From contig CAAGLK010000095.1 in assembly GCA_900770765.1 (NCBI GenBank), positions 1 through 36,691 on the forward strand: DNA of 36,691 nucleotides, given 5' to 3'. Below the pieces are notes generated by a model. It was not told where the DNA came from, did no database searches, and worked only from the letters and a program-made list of their open reading frames with translations. The position numbers were made by a program, and so were the translations under genes. Below, piece after piece: positions 19,875-28,731 of this stretch (the stretch's first letter is position 1; every line of letters starts with the position of its first letter). The stretch comes from Helicobacteraceae bacterium. Lineage in GTDB: Bacteria > Campylobacterota > Campylobacteria > Campylobacterales > Helicobacteraceae.

Positions 19875-21083
19875 ATGGAAAAGATAAGGATAGCAGACGC
19901 TAACACTTCAAAGAGAGAAAAAGACTCTAACGGCTTTTTGATTGTAAAAGACAATCCAATAGCTAAAGCAGGGGTTTTTGATTATCTTTTATCCGAGGTG
20001 TTTTCACAAGTTGAAAAAGACAAAGATAGAATCGTCCGGGTTTGTAGAGAGTTTGAAAACCTAAAGGCTAATAAAGACTCCTTTAAGGGCAAGCCAATCA
20101 AATGGGAGCATTTTTGGGTTGGCAAAGAGGGTCAAACACAAACTGCAGACGGTGCTATTTTTGGCGAGGTGAGAGCGGATGAGCCTTATCTTAAGGCAGA
20201 CCTAATCATATATAACAATGATTTGATAGCTAAAATTGAAGCCGGCGAGGTTGTGGAGTTAAGCCCTGCCTATGAAGCTAATATTGAAGCTATCGAAGGG
20301 AGTTATAATGGCGAAGGTTATTCGTATCTGCAAAAGCTAAAAGAGGTTAATCATTTAGCGGTTGTAGAAACGGGACGCAGTGGTAGCGATTTAAAAATAC
20401 AAGACAAAAAGGGGACTCTAAAAATGAAAGAAACAAAAGGTAGCTTTATCGATAAGCTTATTGCAAAGCTAAAAGATGAGGACACAACACAACAAGCGGA
20501 CTCTAGTGCAGAGGTTATAGAGAAAATCGTAGCAATTGCAGGGGGTGAGGGCAGTGATGATGAGAAGCTTTTAGCTATTATCGAAGCACTCAAGGATTAT
20601 AAAAAAGAGGGTGATGGTGCAGAGCCAAAAGATGAGCCAAAAGAGGGTGATGCAAACGATAATGCACTGGAAGTTAAAGAAAAAGACGAGGACGAGGTAG
20701 AACCAAAAGAGGGCAATATTAACCTTACTCCAGAGGCTTTAACCGAGCTAATCGAAAAAGTAACGGATTCTAAAATCAAAAAGTTACAAGACTCTATGCA
20801 CGCGGATAACCAAAAAGTAGCACAAGCTTACAAAGAGGTATCCAGTGCATTAGGAACGGGCTTTGACTTCACAAGCAAAAGCGCGAGTGATATTTACAAG
20901 TATGGCTATGAAATGCTATCAAAGCAAAAACTCCAAGATTCTATGGACGCTAAAACGGCTTTTTTAGCAATTTCAAATGCCAATGGTATTAATGTGGTTA
21001 ATAGCAATGTAAAGACAAGCGATAGCAGTGCTACAAACGAAGCTTATGCAGAGCTTGACTCTTACTTGAAACTTTATAAATAA
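19875..21083 (+). CDS. DUF2213 prohead protease/scaffold-type protein
   Basis: 402 residues. The first ~180 match DUF2213: an AKAGVFDYLLSEVF start, FKGKPIKWEHFW (dH-like pair), GAIFGEVRADEPYLKADL, ELSPAYEAN and VNHLAVVETGRSGSD. The His and Ser in these segments suit a capsid maturation protease, though this is inferred by family position. The rest (about 190-300) is highly acidic with KDEPKEGD-type repeats, then a helical end, fitting a scaffold. It sits directly before decoration and capsid genes. Confidence 0.8.
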   Translation: MEKIRIADANTSKREKDSNGFLIVKDNPIAKAGVFDYLLSEVFSQVEKDKDRIVRVCREFENLKANKDSFKGKPIKWEHFWVGKEGQTQTADGAIFGEVRADEPYLKADLIIYNNDLIAKIEAGEVVELSPAYEANIEAIEGSYNGEGYSYLQKLKEVNHLAVVETGRSGSDLKIQDKKGTLKMKETKGSFIDKLIAKLKDEDTTQQADSSAEVIEKIVAIAGGEGSDDEKLLAIIEALKDYKKEGDGAEPKDEPKEGDANDNALEVKEKDEDEVEPKEGNINLTPEALTELIEKVTDSKIKKLQDSMHADNQKVAQAYKEVSSALGTGFDFTSKSASDIYKYGYEMLSKQKLQDSMDAKTAFLAISNANGINVVNSNVKTSDSSATNEAYAELDSYLKLYK

Positions 21084-21101
21084 CATAAGAAAGGATTTAC
21101 T

Positions 21102-21572
21102 ATGCAAAAATCAGTAGGCGCAATGGGTGCAGCTAAACCCGGACAGATTCTAAAAGGCTTGCATTCGAGCTTTTTGCCATTTTCAGCAGTAACAAAAGAT
21201 ACAAGCGTGCGTATAGGTTGCTTTGTGCAATCAGATGGTAAATTTATAAAAGGTGCGAGTGGTAATCAAATCACAGGCAAAATAGTAGGAATTGCTATTG
21301 CTAATGAGTATTTTAGCGGTGTAGAGAATAGCGATGCTTATCCAGCAAATGTAAATGCTACTTTTGCATACCAAGGGTGCATCTCTATTACAACAAGCAC
21401 ACAAGCAAACGCAGGGCAGTATGTATTCTTAAAAAATAGCGATGGCTCTTTGGTGTTTAACGATACAAAAACACTAGCATCACACACATTTACAGGGTTT
21501 AGAGTCGTGTATGGAACGAATGGAAGCGTTACAGAGCCTCAAATTATCGGGGTAGAAGGTAAAGTAGATTAA
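21102..21572 (+). CDS. Capsid decoration / cement protein
   Basis: 156 residues, beta-rich, small Ala/Gly-rich start (VGAMGAAKPGQILKG), a SDGKFIKGASGNQITGKIVG strand pair and a QYVFLKNSDGSLVF hairpin. These resemble DUF2190-like head cement proteins, which stabilise expanded capsids. Location immediately before the major capsid gene supports the call. ATG 21102 follows AAAGGA. Confidence 0.7.
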   Translation: MQKSVGAMGAAKPGQILKGLHSSFLPFSAVTKDTSVRIGCFVQSDGKFIKGASGNQITGKIVGIAIANEYFSGVENSDAYPANVNATFAYQGCISITTSTQANAGQYVFLKNSDGSLVFNDTKTLASHTFTGFRVVYGTNGSVTEPQIIGVEGKVD

Positions 21573-21589
21573 CAAGGGGGATTTAGGAT

Positions 21590-22612
21590 ATGAGAAAACA
21601 ACATATATATTTGGACAGCGCAAAGCTAGCAGAGGTGCAGGCAGTAGGTGTTTTTAATGGTGTAAAAATGATGGACGCTCAGCCCGGATTTAGCCCAGCG
21701 AACATAAACATGCCAGCGGGCATTCTCTCTCAAGTATCAGTTAATGTTGTAAATAACATTTTGCAACACAGAGCGGGGGACGAGGCTTTAGGTGGCAGAC
21801 AAAGACTTTTAGAGTTTTACCAGCAGGAATACTATGTGCCAATGGTTGAAAGATTAGGAACAACCGTGCCTTATAACGATTATGATGATGCTATAAGCGC
21901 AGGTATTAACCTCTCTTTTGACAAAACCGGGCATTACAGATTCTCAAATAATGTAGTTGTAGGCGAGCTTGAGGAAGCACAATTAAGCGCGGCTAATGTA
22001 AATGCAAGGGATTATATTACTAGTGCTAGTGCTGAAGCCCTTATGATTGAATTTAACCGCGTTGCATTTAACGGCTATGTGGATAACGCAGGCAAAAACC
22101 TAGTATATGGGCTTTTAAATAACCCATCTTTGAATGCATACGAAACCGCATCTAAGAAATTTGCAGAGATGAGTTGGCAGGAATTAGTAGCCTTCTTTGG
22201 GAAAGCAGTTTCAAAGATTAGAACACAAAGTGGTAACAATGTGCAAAGAGGTAGCAAGCTAAGATGCGTTGTATCAGCCAATGCAATAGATTATCTTATT
22301 TACAAATGGACAGAGATGGGCGTTAATGTTTTGGTAGAGCTTAATAAAGCGATGGAAATGCTAAAACTTGAATTTAGCCTTATCCCAGCTTTAGAGCTTG
22401 ACAAAGCAAACGCTAACCAAGATGTGATTTACTTCATTCTTGAAAATAACCTAGGCGGTGTAAGCAACACAACAACACTCGGTTATTCAGAAATTGCTAG
22501 AATGGGTAACGTAGTGGTTGGTAGTAGCTATACCATGCAAAAAATGAGTGTAGGAACTACAGGCGCGGTTGTATTTAAGCCAGCGTTTGTTTTGAGATAC
22601 ACAAACATATAA
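21590..22612 (+). CDS. Major capsid protein (DUF2184 type)
   Basis: 340 residues, close to the usual size for DUF2184 capsids of the HK97 fold. Landmarks are the QYYVP-like QEYYVPMVERLGTTVPYNDYDD, a central EAQLSAANVNARDYITSASAEALMIEF helix (spine), NGYVDNAGKNLVYGLLNNPSL, and a final AVVFKPAFVLRYT strand. It builds the icosahedral head. It follows the protease/scaffold and cement genes and has a GGGGG ribosome site. Confidence 0.9.
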   Translation: MRKQHIYLDSAKLAEVQAVGVFNGVKMMDAQPGFSPANINMPAGILSQVSVNVVNNILQHRAGDEALGGRQRLLEFYQQEYYVPMVERLGTTVPYNDYDDAISAGINLSFDKTGHYRFSNNVVVGELEEAQLSAANVNARDYITSASAEALMIEFNRVAFNGYVDNAGKNLVYGLLNNPSLNAYETASKKFAEMSWQELVAFFGKAVSKIRTQSGNNVQRGSKLRCVVSANAIDYLIYKWTEMGVNVLVELNKAMEMLKLEFSLIPALELDKANANQDVIYFILENNLGGVSNTTTLGYSEIARMGNVVVGSSYTMQKMSVGTTGAVVFKPAFVLRYTNI

Positions 22613-22631
22613 CACACAAAGGGGGAGCTAC

Positions 22632-22973
22632 ATGCCAATTCTAGTATTAAAAACACAAGGGGGGATTAGCTACCCCTTAGATAATGGCAAATCACTAACG
22701 CTAAGAGGCTATGGACTTATTAACAAAGTAGATTCTAGTGTTTGGAAGGAATGCAAAGAGAAGCATAAGGATACAATCCAGCAAATGATAGAGGACGGAT
22801 TTTTAATCGTTAGCGATAATGAAAACTCTGCTACAAAGAATGCCACAGACGATACTATGCAACAAGTCTTAGATAAGCAAAACAAGGCTATCGAAAACAA
22901 CAAACAAGATATAGTAATCGATGAGGGTGGCAGAAAAAGAAAAATAGGTAGAGTAGGCGTTAAAGAGGGTTAA
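22632..22973 (+). CDS. Uncharacterised head-region protein (113 aa)
   Basis: The small acidic/basic protein starts PILVLKTQGGISYPLD and has a central helix (KEKHKDTIQQMIEDGFLIV). Its charged C-terminal half, rich in Asn, Asp and Lys, looks disordered. It lies between the capsid and the DUF4054 gene, where phages of this type often encode a small head-tail or fibre-like hypothetical. Family not recognised. Confidence 0.6.
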   Translation: MPILVLKTQGGISYPLDNGKSLTLRGYGLINKVDSSVWKECKEKHKDTIQQMIEDGFLIVSDNENSATKNATDDTMQQVLDKQNKAIENNKQDIVIDEGGRKRKIGRVGVKEG

Positions 22974-22983
22974 GGGGTTAGGG

Positions 22984-23406
22984 GTGGAAACAACAACACA
23001 AACAAACCCTTTATATAACCTATTTGTTGAAACATATAAAGAGTTTAAGGGCATAGAATCTAGTGAAGTAATTAATATGTTTCAAAAGATAGGTTGCATT
23101 TATCCAAAATATAAGGATTTGGTAAAAACAAGCGACCTTAACCTATGCGATGCGTATCCCTTTTTTATGCTTACAGCGCATTACCTTTGCATCGAGGGTA
23201 AGGCAGAGGTTGTAGGTATAAATCGCAGTAATGGAGTGGTGTCAAGTAGTAGTATCGATGGTGTGAGTGTAAGCTATGCCACGATGCCATATAAAGACAA
23301 TTTTCAGTATTTCTTTAGCCAGACTCCATACGGGCAGGAATACCTTGCTTACATAAACTCAAATAACATAATGCTATATGTGAATAATGCTAAAGTTAGA
23401 ATGTAA
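22984..23406 (+). CDS. DUF4054-like head-tail connector
   Basis: 140 residues from GTG 22984. The pattern of an N-terminal helix, LCDAYPFFMLTAHYLCIE, a mid-protein Ser-rich turn (VVSSSSIDGVSVSYAT), and the C-terminal SQTPYGQEYLAYI matches DUF4054 proteins. They follow the DUF2184 capsid gene in many phages and are assigned to the head completion or adaptor ring. It overlaps the next gene by 20 bases. Confidence 0.75.
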   Translation: METTTQTNPLYNLFVETYKEFKGIESSEVINMFQKIGCIYPKYKDLVKTSDLNLCDAYPFFMLTAHYLCIEGKAEVVGINRSNGVVSSSSIDGVSVSYATMPYKDNFQYFFSQTPYGQEYLAYINSNNIMLYVNNAKVRM

Positions 23407-23827
23407 AGATTTGCAAAATATCAAGATTGATAAAAAAGCAATAATCAAATTCATGGGTAAAGAGAAGCTAGAAATAGGCTTTTTTGAAACCGCGCGTTAT
23501 CCAAATGGCACATTTGTAGCACAAGTAGCTTATTTTAATGAGTTTGGGACTCTAAATATACCAATGCGTCCTTTCTTTAGAAACGCTATTAATAAGAATA
23601 TAAAAAAGTGGTATGCAACCTTGCAGAATTGTATAAACCAAAATGCTACTCCAAGCAAGGCATTAGCAATTGTAGGCGAGGCAGCAAGGGCAGATATTGT
23701 AGAGAGCATCACAAGCTTAAGAGAGCCTCCTAATGCAGAATCTACTATTAAAAGCAAAAAAAGCACTAATCCGCTAATTGATACCGGCTTAATGCGCAGA
23801 AGTGTAACCTATAAGGTAAAGGGTTAG
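23387..23827 (+). CDS. Neck / virion morphogenesis protein (HK97 gp10 / Mu G-like)
   Basis: 146 residues. It shows the strand VAQVAYFNEFGT followed by IPMRPFFRNAI, and the late PLIDTGLMRRSVTYKV, the two hallmarks of gp10/Mu G-type neck proteins that finish the head-tail joint or set tail completion. ATG 23387 lies within the preceding gene; coupling is likely. Confidence 0.75.
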   Translation: MLKLECKDLQNIKIDKKAIIKFMGKEKLEIGFFETARYPNGTFVAQVAYFNEFGTLNIPMRPFFRNAINKNIKKWYATLQNCINQNATPSKALAIVGEAARADIVESITSLREPPNAESTIKSKKSTNPLIDTGLMRRSVTYKVKG

Positions 23828-23828
23828 A

Positions 23829-24215
23829 ATGCCAAATATATTAACAGACGCGCTTAACTCAATCCAAGGGCTTATAAAAAACCAAAGCATAGAGATTTTT
23901 ACCTATGAAGTAGAAAATGTGAATGGGTTGCCAAAAGAAACGATTAAAAACAATGTGAAAGCATATGCACATATCCAGCCAATCACTCCAAGCGAGCTTA
24001 AAAAGCTAACGGATTCTACAATCGATTCTATTGAATGCTACAAGGTTTTTCTAATAGGCGATAAGGGCTTTTTGATTAACTCTTTAAAATTACCTTTAGA
24101 GCAATCTTGCATAAAATGGAATGACAAGCTTTTGAAGCTATATGCCAAAAAAGACTGGGTGTTAAATGGTTGGATTTGTTTATATGCTACAATAAGCACA
24201 GAAAATCTTACATAA
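23829..24215 (+). CDS. Phage collar / head-tail joining protein
   Basis: 128 residues, beginning one base after the previous stop. The segments VKAYAHIQPITPSELKKL and GDKGFLINSLKLPLE, ending near WVLNGWICLYATIS, resemble small head-tail joining proteins that follow gp10-like genes. The similarity is moderate, and position carries much of the weight. Confidence 0.6.
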   Translation: MPNILTDALNSIQGLIKNQSIEIFTYEVENVNGLPKETIKNNVKAYAHIQPITPSELKKLTDSTIDSIECYKVFLIGDKGFLINSLKLPLEQSCIKWNDKLLKLYAKKDWVLNGWICLYATISTENLT

Positions 24216-24226
24216 AGGACTTTAAA

Positions 24227-24721
24227 ATGCTTGTAAGTGTTTATAATAAGAGCGGCATTGCTATTACAATAGACAACACAATAATCGAGGAGGGTGTAAA
24301 TTCTATCCCAGCGATTCAATGGAATGCTATAAGCAGAAACAAAAGCATACTAGACTTGATTAAAAATTGTGATTTGTTGGTTGAATGCTACGAGGAGTAT
24401 GTAAGCTATAAAGAGGCTTTAAACTTCTTTAATGATGGCTTGCTAAATACTATTGAAAAATGCAAAGAAAATAAGAATTTACAAGCATTAGAGGGGATAT
24501 TGACACAAGCACAAGCTAACTTAATCACTTTGGAAGTGTTTGCAGAGAATTTTGCAGGGGATAAAGAAACAAAAGAGATTTACATTAGCTTAGATACCTC
24601 CAGATACATGCAGGAAATAGAAAAAGCACGGGATTTTATATTACAAGCACAATTAGAGCAGGAAGCCAAGCAAAGAGAGCAGGCAGAAAAAGAGATTAAC
24701 GAAGCAGAATCTAAAGAATAA
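24227..24721 (+). CDS. Uncharacterised neck-region protein (164 aa)
   Basis: From ATG 24227 (AAAGGAC upstream; an earlier in-frame ATG at 24170 lies inside the previous gene) the product is 164 residues. Beta strands at the start (MLVSVYNKSGIAITIDNT) are followed by helices and a C-terminal Glu/Gln/Lys-rich coiled stretch (QLEQEAKQREQAEKEI). Family not recognised. It is one of two unknown genes before the tail terminator. Confidence 0.6.
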   Translation: MLVSVYNKSGIAITIDNTIIEEGVNSIPAIQWNAISRNKSILDLIKNCDLLVECYEEYVSYKEALNFFNDGLLNTIEKCKENKNLQALEGILTQAQANLITLEVFAENFAGDKETKEIYISLDTSRYMQEIEKARDFILQAQLEQEAKQREQAEKEINEAESKE

Positions 24722-24729
24722 GGGCTCAA

Positions 24730-25275
24730 ATGTTTGTAGTAAATTTCAATAATAGGCTAGAGATATTAAGAGAATATGTGCTTAATCCGGGTGTGAATAT
24801 AATAGAGGACGACACACTAAGCGAGGACGATAGAACCGAGCATATAGGCATAGGCAATAAAGATTTAAACCATTTCAAAGAGATACTAGAATTTTTCAAA
24901 ATAAAGGGTATTTTCATTAACGAATCGGATTTGAACTATAAATCTCTCTTAGAGCGCTACACAATACTACAAAAGCAAAGAGAGCTTTTAAAGCAAAACA
25001 TAAAGCAAAAAAACAATGAGATTTTAATTTTGATTAACAAGCAAGTAAAATCAAGTATTAAAATGTGCCAGCATTACAATGCAAACATAAAGAGAGAGCA
25101 GTTAAGCGATGCACAAATAGAAGCAATAAAAAAAGAATATAACGATATTAAGGATTATCCATATCGTTTTAAGGTTATGGATACAATAGACAAGCTATTT
25201 AATGAGCTTGTGAATGAAAAGATGCAAGCTTACCCATTAGCTTACTATGCAATAAAAGACGATTTGAAGCTTTAA
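24730..25275 (+). CDS. Uncharacterised tail-region protein (181 aa)
   Basis: The 181-residue protein starts at ATG 24730 (AAGGG upstream). It is acidic at the front (NIIEDDTLSEDDRTEH), then long helices rich in Lys and Gln (YTILQKQRELLKQNIKQK). It ends exactly where the next gene starts (TAATG overlap). By position it could be a neck or tail completion protein. No domain recognised. Confidence 0.6.
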   Translation: MFVVNFNNRLEILREYVLNPGVNIIEDDTLSEDDRTEHIGIGNKDLNHFKEILEFFKIKGIFINESDLNYKSLLERYTILQKQRELLKQNIKQKNNEILILINKQVKSSIKMCQHYNANIKREQLSDAQIEAIKKEYNDIKDYPYRFKVMDTIDKLFNELVNEKMQAYPLAYYAIKDDLKL

Positions 25276-25793
25276 TGTTTAACACTACTCTTTTACATGA
25301 AATCATTGCAAAAAAAACCCATTATGATGTAATCATAGGTGGTAGCACATTACCAGCGGATTTTGAAAAAGGGTGTGTGATAATAAACCTAATTAACTCC
25401 ACTCCCTTAACACAATCCTTTAAAGACTTCTCTAGCATACAAACAAAAGACAACACAAGCACGATAAAAAGCACAAATTTGGTTAGAAACAATTACCAGT
25501 TAGATTTATACAGAATCAATCCTAGAAACTTTGAGTATTTAGATATTGAAGTGCAAGCACAAAGGCTAAGAGAGTATCTTAACTCTTACGATGTAGCGGA
25601 TTATATGGAAAAAATAGGCGCGGATATTTTGCCAGTTACCTCTCAAATAACCTTTTTAAGCGAGTTTAACGAACAAAAGAAACTGATTAACCGCGCTTTC
25701 TTTGAAATCGCAGTTGTATTTACCATTCAAGGCGAGCAAAATATAAACATATTTGATAAAATCACACTTGAAAATAAACTAATCGGAGGCTAA
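25275..25793 (+). CDS. Neck/tail terminator protein (LIC_12616-like)
   Basis: 172 residues. The beta-rich pattern (NYQLDLYRINPRNFEYL, RLREYLNSYDVADYM, TFLSEFNEQKKLINRAFFEIAVVFT) fits the tail or neck terminator family that precedes DUF3383 sheaths. It probably caps the tail tube and sheath at the neck. The family call is tentative; the position is strong. Confidence 0.6.
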   Translation: MFNTTLLHEIIAKKTHYDVIIGGSTLPADFEKGCVIINLINSTPLTQSFKDFSSIQTKDNTSTIKSTNLVRNNYQLDLYRINPRNFEYLDIEVQAQRLREYLNSYDVADYMEKIGADILPVTSQITFLSEFNEQKKLINRAFFEIAVVFTIQGEQNINIFDKITLENKLIGG

Positions 25794-25795
25794 AT

Positions 25796-27889
25796 ATGGC
25801 AGGAATCCCCTTAAGTTGGCTTGTGGATATTACAAGCGTTGGTGTTAAAGATTCTTTTTCTTTAAGCAAGTTGCCTACCTTGCTTGTAACCAAACATAAA
25901 AGCGATTATGTAAATCCAAAGTGGAATAAATTTTATGATGCAGACGCTACAAAAAAGGCATTTGGTGAGAAAACAAGCGTTGGCAAATTTGGTAACAATT
26001 ACTTTAATGTAGCGAATAAGTTATCCAGCAAGCCAGATTTGTTAAATGTATATATTTGGAATGAAACCGCTATCCCAGCGATATTACAAGGGGGGCGCGT
26101 TAGCTCAATCAATACACTAAAGACAAGCGGTGCGTTTTCTCTGACAATAGGTAATGAAACCAGAGATGTAATAGTAGATTTAAGAGATGTAGTAAGCTAC
26201 ACTGATGTAGCTACAAGGCTACAAAATGCCATCAATAAAGCCGGCGAGCCAACGCCTACAACGCTTGATGTAAGCATAGGTAAAAATACTAACTTCAAGG
26301 TAACAAAGGGCAGTGATGGTAGCAATACACAAACGCTAACCATTACACTAGATGATGTCGATACAAGCGACTTTGAAGTGGTAAATACAGACGATTCTAA
26401 AGCTACCTTTGACAAGGCTACAAAGACAATTACAGGGGTTGCACAAGGCAATACGACGCTAAAATTCACTTGTAAAAAAGAGGGCTTTAACAAGGTAGAA
26501 ATCGATGTAAGCGTTGCAGTAAGTGCATCTCCTTATAACTTGACTTGTAGTGTAGGACAAGCCATAGCCTTAGATAATGTATTAAGCATAAGTACAAACG
26601 CAGGTGATTTTAGTGCAGAGGGTATAGATACAAATAAGGCTACCTTTGACAAGGCTACAAAGACAATAACCGGTGTAGCACAAGGAAGCACGACGCTTAC
26701 AATAAAAGCAAAGTTTGGTGATGCCAGCGAAGTATCAAAGCAAGTAAATATCACAATAGCACAAACTACATTAGCAGTAACTGCACAAGTAGCACAAAGC
26801 AGAAGCGTTAAAAGCGCGGTTACAAATCCAGCTTTACCAAATTTCACTAATGCCACTTGTGTTTTTGATACGAATAAGCAAGTGTTTAGAATCTCAAGCG
26901 GTGAGAGCGGTGTTGTTAGTATAGGCTATGCCAGCGCGCCTACTATGCTAACTGACATTAGTGGATTATTATCACTCACAAAAGAAAAAGGCGCGGTTGT
27001 ATATGATGGCAGAGATGCAATAGGTAGCTTTGACAATGTATTAAGTGAAATTAAAACCGATAATGGTGCATACTTTGTTTTAGCCTTTGACTGGGAGTTA
27101 TCCGAAGCAGAATCACAAACGCTAGGCGAGTTTGTAGATTCTAGCAATAACCGCTTTTTAGGCATTGTGAATAGCACAAACGCTACACTAACCACACAAG
27201 AGGGCGTTAGCGATAGGCTAAAGGGATACAATGGGATAATCCTAGACTATTTCAAAGACTTAGAAGCGGTTAATGGTTTCTCTGCCGGGCTTATAAGTGC
27301 AATTAACTTTAGCCAGACAAATGGTAATGCTAATCTAGCCTTTAATGATGCAACAAAATATGTAAAGCAAGCCATACAAACACAAGCGGAGTTGAATACA
27401 CTAGAATCTAACCTTGCAAACTCAATCCTAGAATTTTCACAAATAGGACAATCCAGAGCATGGTATGGCATGGGTAACATCATGGGAACGCTTACAAACT
27501 CTGCAAATGTGTATATAGGCAATGCTTACCTTCACTTTCAATTGCAGTTGCAGTTTGCAAATATGTTTAATGCACAAAGCTTTATAGGCTTAAGAGGTAA
27601 AAACAACGAAGGAATTTTGACTGCATATATAGAAGCCGTGTTTCAAGGGTGCGTAAATAATGGCATCATAATACAAGGCGCGGAGCTAACCACTACAGAG
27701 GAGCAGAGCTTAATTACTGCATTTAGTGATAAAGGTGAGTCTGCAGTATCCCAATGTAGTAGAAGCGGTTATTTTTATGAAATAGGAACGGCTAATTTAG
27801 AAAAGCAAACTTTGCCTATAAGTATTGCTTATGTAGCAAACAAATCTGCTAAAAGAATTGTTATTACAAACTATGTATTAGGTGCGTAA
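25796..27889 (+). CDS. Contractile tail sheath protein (DUF3383) with two inserted Ig-like repeats
   Basis: 697 residues, well above typical DUF3383 sheaths. The N-terminal part (SWLVDITSVGV...LPTLLVTKHK...) and the C-terminal half (DWELSEAESQTLGEFVDSSNN, the GMGNIMGT... region, KRIVITNYVLGA) are sheath-like. In the middle, roughly residues 157-327, two BIG2/Ig-like domains are inserted. They share the motif ATFDKATKTITGVAQG almost exactly, 79 residues apart (nt offset 237). The sheath contracts to drive the tube through the envelope; the Ig-like domains would project from the tail surface and may bind the cell or glycan. Ribosome site absent or weak; coupled to the upstream gene. Confidence 0.85.
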   Translation: MAGIPLSWLVDITSVGVKDSFSLSKLPTLLVTKHKSDYVNPKWNKFYDADATKKAFGEKTSVGKFGNNYFNVANKLSSKPDLLNVYIWNETAIPAILQGGRVSSINTLKTSGAFSLTIGNETRDVIVDLRDVVSYTDVATRLQNAINKAGEPTPTTLDVSIGKNTNFKVTKGSDGSNTQTLTITLDDVDTSDFEVVNTDDSKATFDKATKTITGVAQGNTTLKFTCKKEGFNKVEIDVSVAVSASPYNLTCSVGQAIALDNVLSISTNAGDFSAEGIDTNKATFDKATKTITGVAQGSTTLTIKAKFGDASEVSKQVNITIAQTTLAVTAQVAQSRSVKSAVTNPALPNFTNATCVFDTNKQVFRISSGESGVVSIGYASAPTMLTDISGLLSLTKEKGAVVYDGRDAIGSFDNVLSEIKTDNGAYFVLAFDWELSEAESQTLGEFVDSSNNRFLGIVNSTNATLTTQEGVSDRLKGYNGIILDYFKDLEAVNGFSAGLISAINFSQTNGNANLAFNDATKYVKQAIQTQAELNTLESNLANSILEFSQIGQSRAWYGMGNIMGTLTNSANVYIGNAYLHFQLQLQFANMFNAQSFIGLRGKNNEGILTAYIEAVFQGCVNNGIIIQGAELTTTEEQSLITAFSDKGESAVSQCSRSGYFYEIGTANLEKQTLPISIAYVANKSAKRIVITNYVLGA

Positions 27890-27901
27890 GGGGGGTAAAT
27901 C

Positions 27902-28348
27902 ATGGCAACGAATATAAGCACAAATAACGCGAGACTAACGATAATGATAGGGGCTATCCCGGTAGAGATAGAGGGCTTTAGTGCAGAGTCGGATATGTGG
28001 GTGCCAAATGGAACTATCCAGACGGCTGAAACATTAAAAACTGCAGACGGAGTTATGGTTGCTTATGGTAAAAATGCAGTTATCCGCTACACGCTTACTC
28101 TTAACGGTGGTAGCAAATCCGCTAGGATATTAAAGGAAGTGCTAAAACAACAAAGCAGAAATGGCGCTATCCCAGCCATACTTTTACCAGTAACGGCTAC
28201 TATGATTAACCCATCAGCGGGTATTAAAGAGATATATATAGATGGGACTTTAGAGGACGGCGATGTGGGTGCAAGGCATGGTAACCAGCATTTGCTAGAC
28301 CAATCATGGACTTTTGCTTTTGGAACAATGCAGACAATCTATACATAA
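27902..28348 (+). CDS. Tail tube protein (DUF3277-like)
   Basis: 148 residues, beta-rich and of tube-protein size. Features include NARLTIMIGAIPVEIEGFS at the start, a VIRYTLTLNGGSKSARILKEVL middle, and GNQHLLDQSWTFAFGT near the end. It follows the sheath gene by 12 bases, as in all phages of this architecture, and forms the inner tube. A GGGGGG ribosome site precedes ATG 27902. Confidence 0.8.
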   Translation: MATNISTNNARLTIMIGAIPVEIEGFSAESDMWVPNGTIQTAETLKTADGVMVAYGKNAVIRYTLTLNGGSKSARILKEVLKQQSRNGAIPAILLPVTATMINPSAGIKEIYIDGTLEDGDVGARHGNQHLLDQSWTFAFGTMQTIYT

Positions 28349-28368
28349 TCTATTAAAAAGGGGGCTTA

Positions 28369-28731
28369 ATGGAACTTAAGGATTTATATACAAGCGGTTA
28401 TTCTTTTGAGATAGAGGGTAAAAAAATCTCTTTCAAAATGATAGCCTATGGGAGTGCATTAAAAGCACAAAATGCAATCCACTTCATTGCAACAAACGAA
28501 CCTAGCAACATCGCAAAAGGTAATGAGATTCTCTTAGATTTAGCTTTAAAGCATGCAATAATAGAGGGTAGCGAGGGCGGTGCAGATATAGAATCGCCTA
28601 TACTTGAACTATTTGCAAGCCAGTTTAAGAACCCATTTGCAAGCGCGGAGTTACAAGCACAATTTAGGGATTATGTTTTGGGTTTTTTAGGAGAATTGCC
28701 GACCTTTCAGAAATCGGCAAAGGGAATGTAA
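28369..28731 (+). CDS. Tail assembly chaperone (short form; G-like)
   Basis: 120 residues, acidic and helical, with the length and position (between tube and tape measure) of the T4/lambda G-type tail assembly chaperone. Near its end a TTTTTTA slippery site followed by a hairpin allows -1 frameshifting into the overlapping frame (to 28922), producing a 184-residue fusion. ATG 28369 follows GGGGG. Chaperones of this kind coat the tape measure while the tube polymerises. Confidence 0.8.
   Translation: MELKDLYTSGYSFEIEGKKISFKMIAYGSALKAQNAIHFIATNEPSNIAKGNEILLDLALKHAIIEGSEGGADIESPILELFASQFKNPFASAELQAQFRDYVLGFLGELPTFQKSAKGM
28683..28720 (+). promoter_or_regulatory. Programmed -1 ribosomal frameshift site
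   Basis: The slippery heptamer T-TTT-TTA (28683-28689) is in the zero frame of the chaperone gene. A 6-base spacer (28690-28695) is followed by a perfect 7-bp stem, TTGCCGA (28696-28702) with TCGGCAA (28714-28720), loop 11 bases. The -1 frame is open from the slip point through 28922. All parts of a classic frameshift element are present. Confidence 0.85.
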
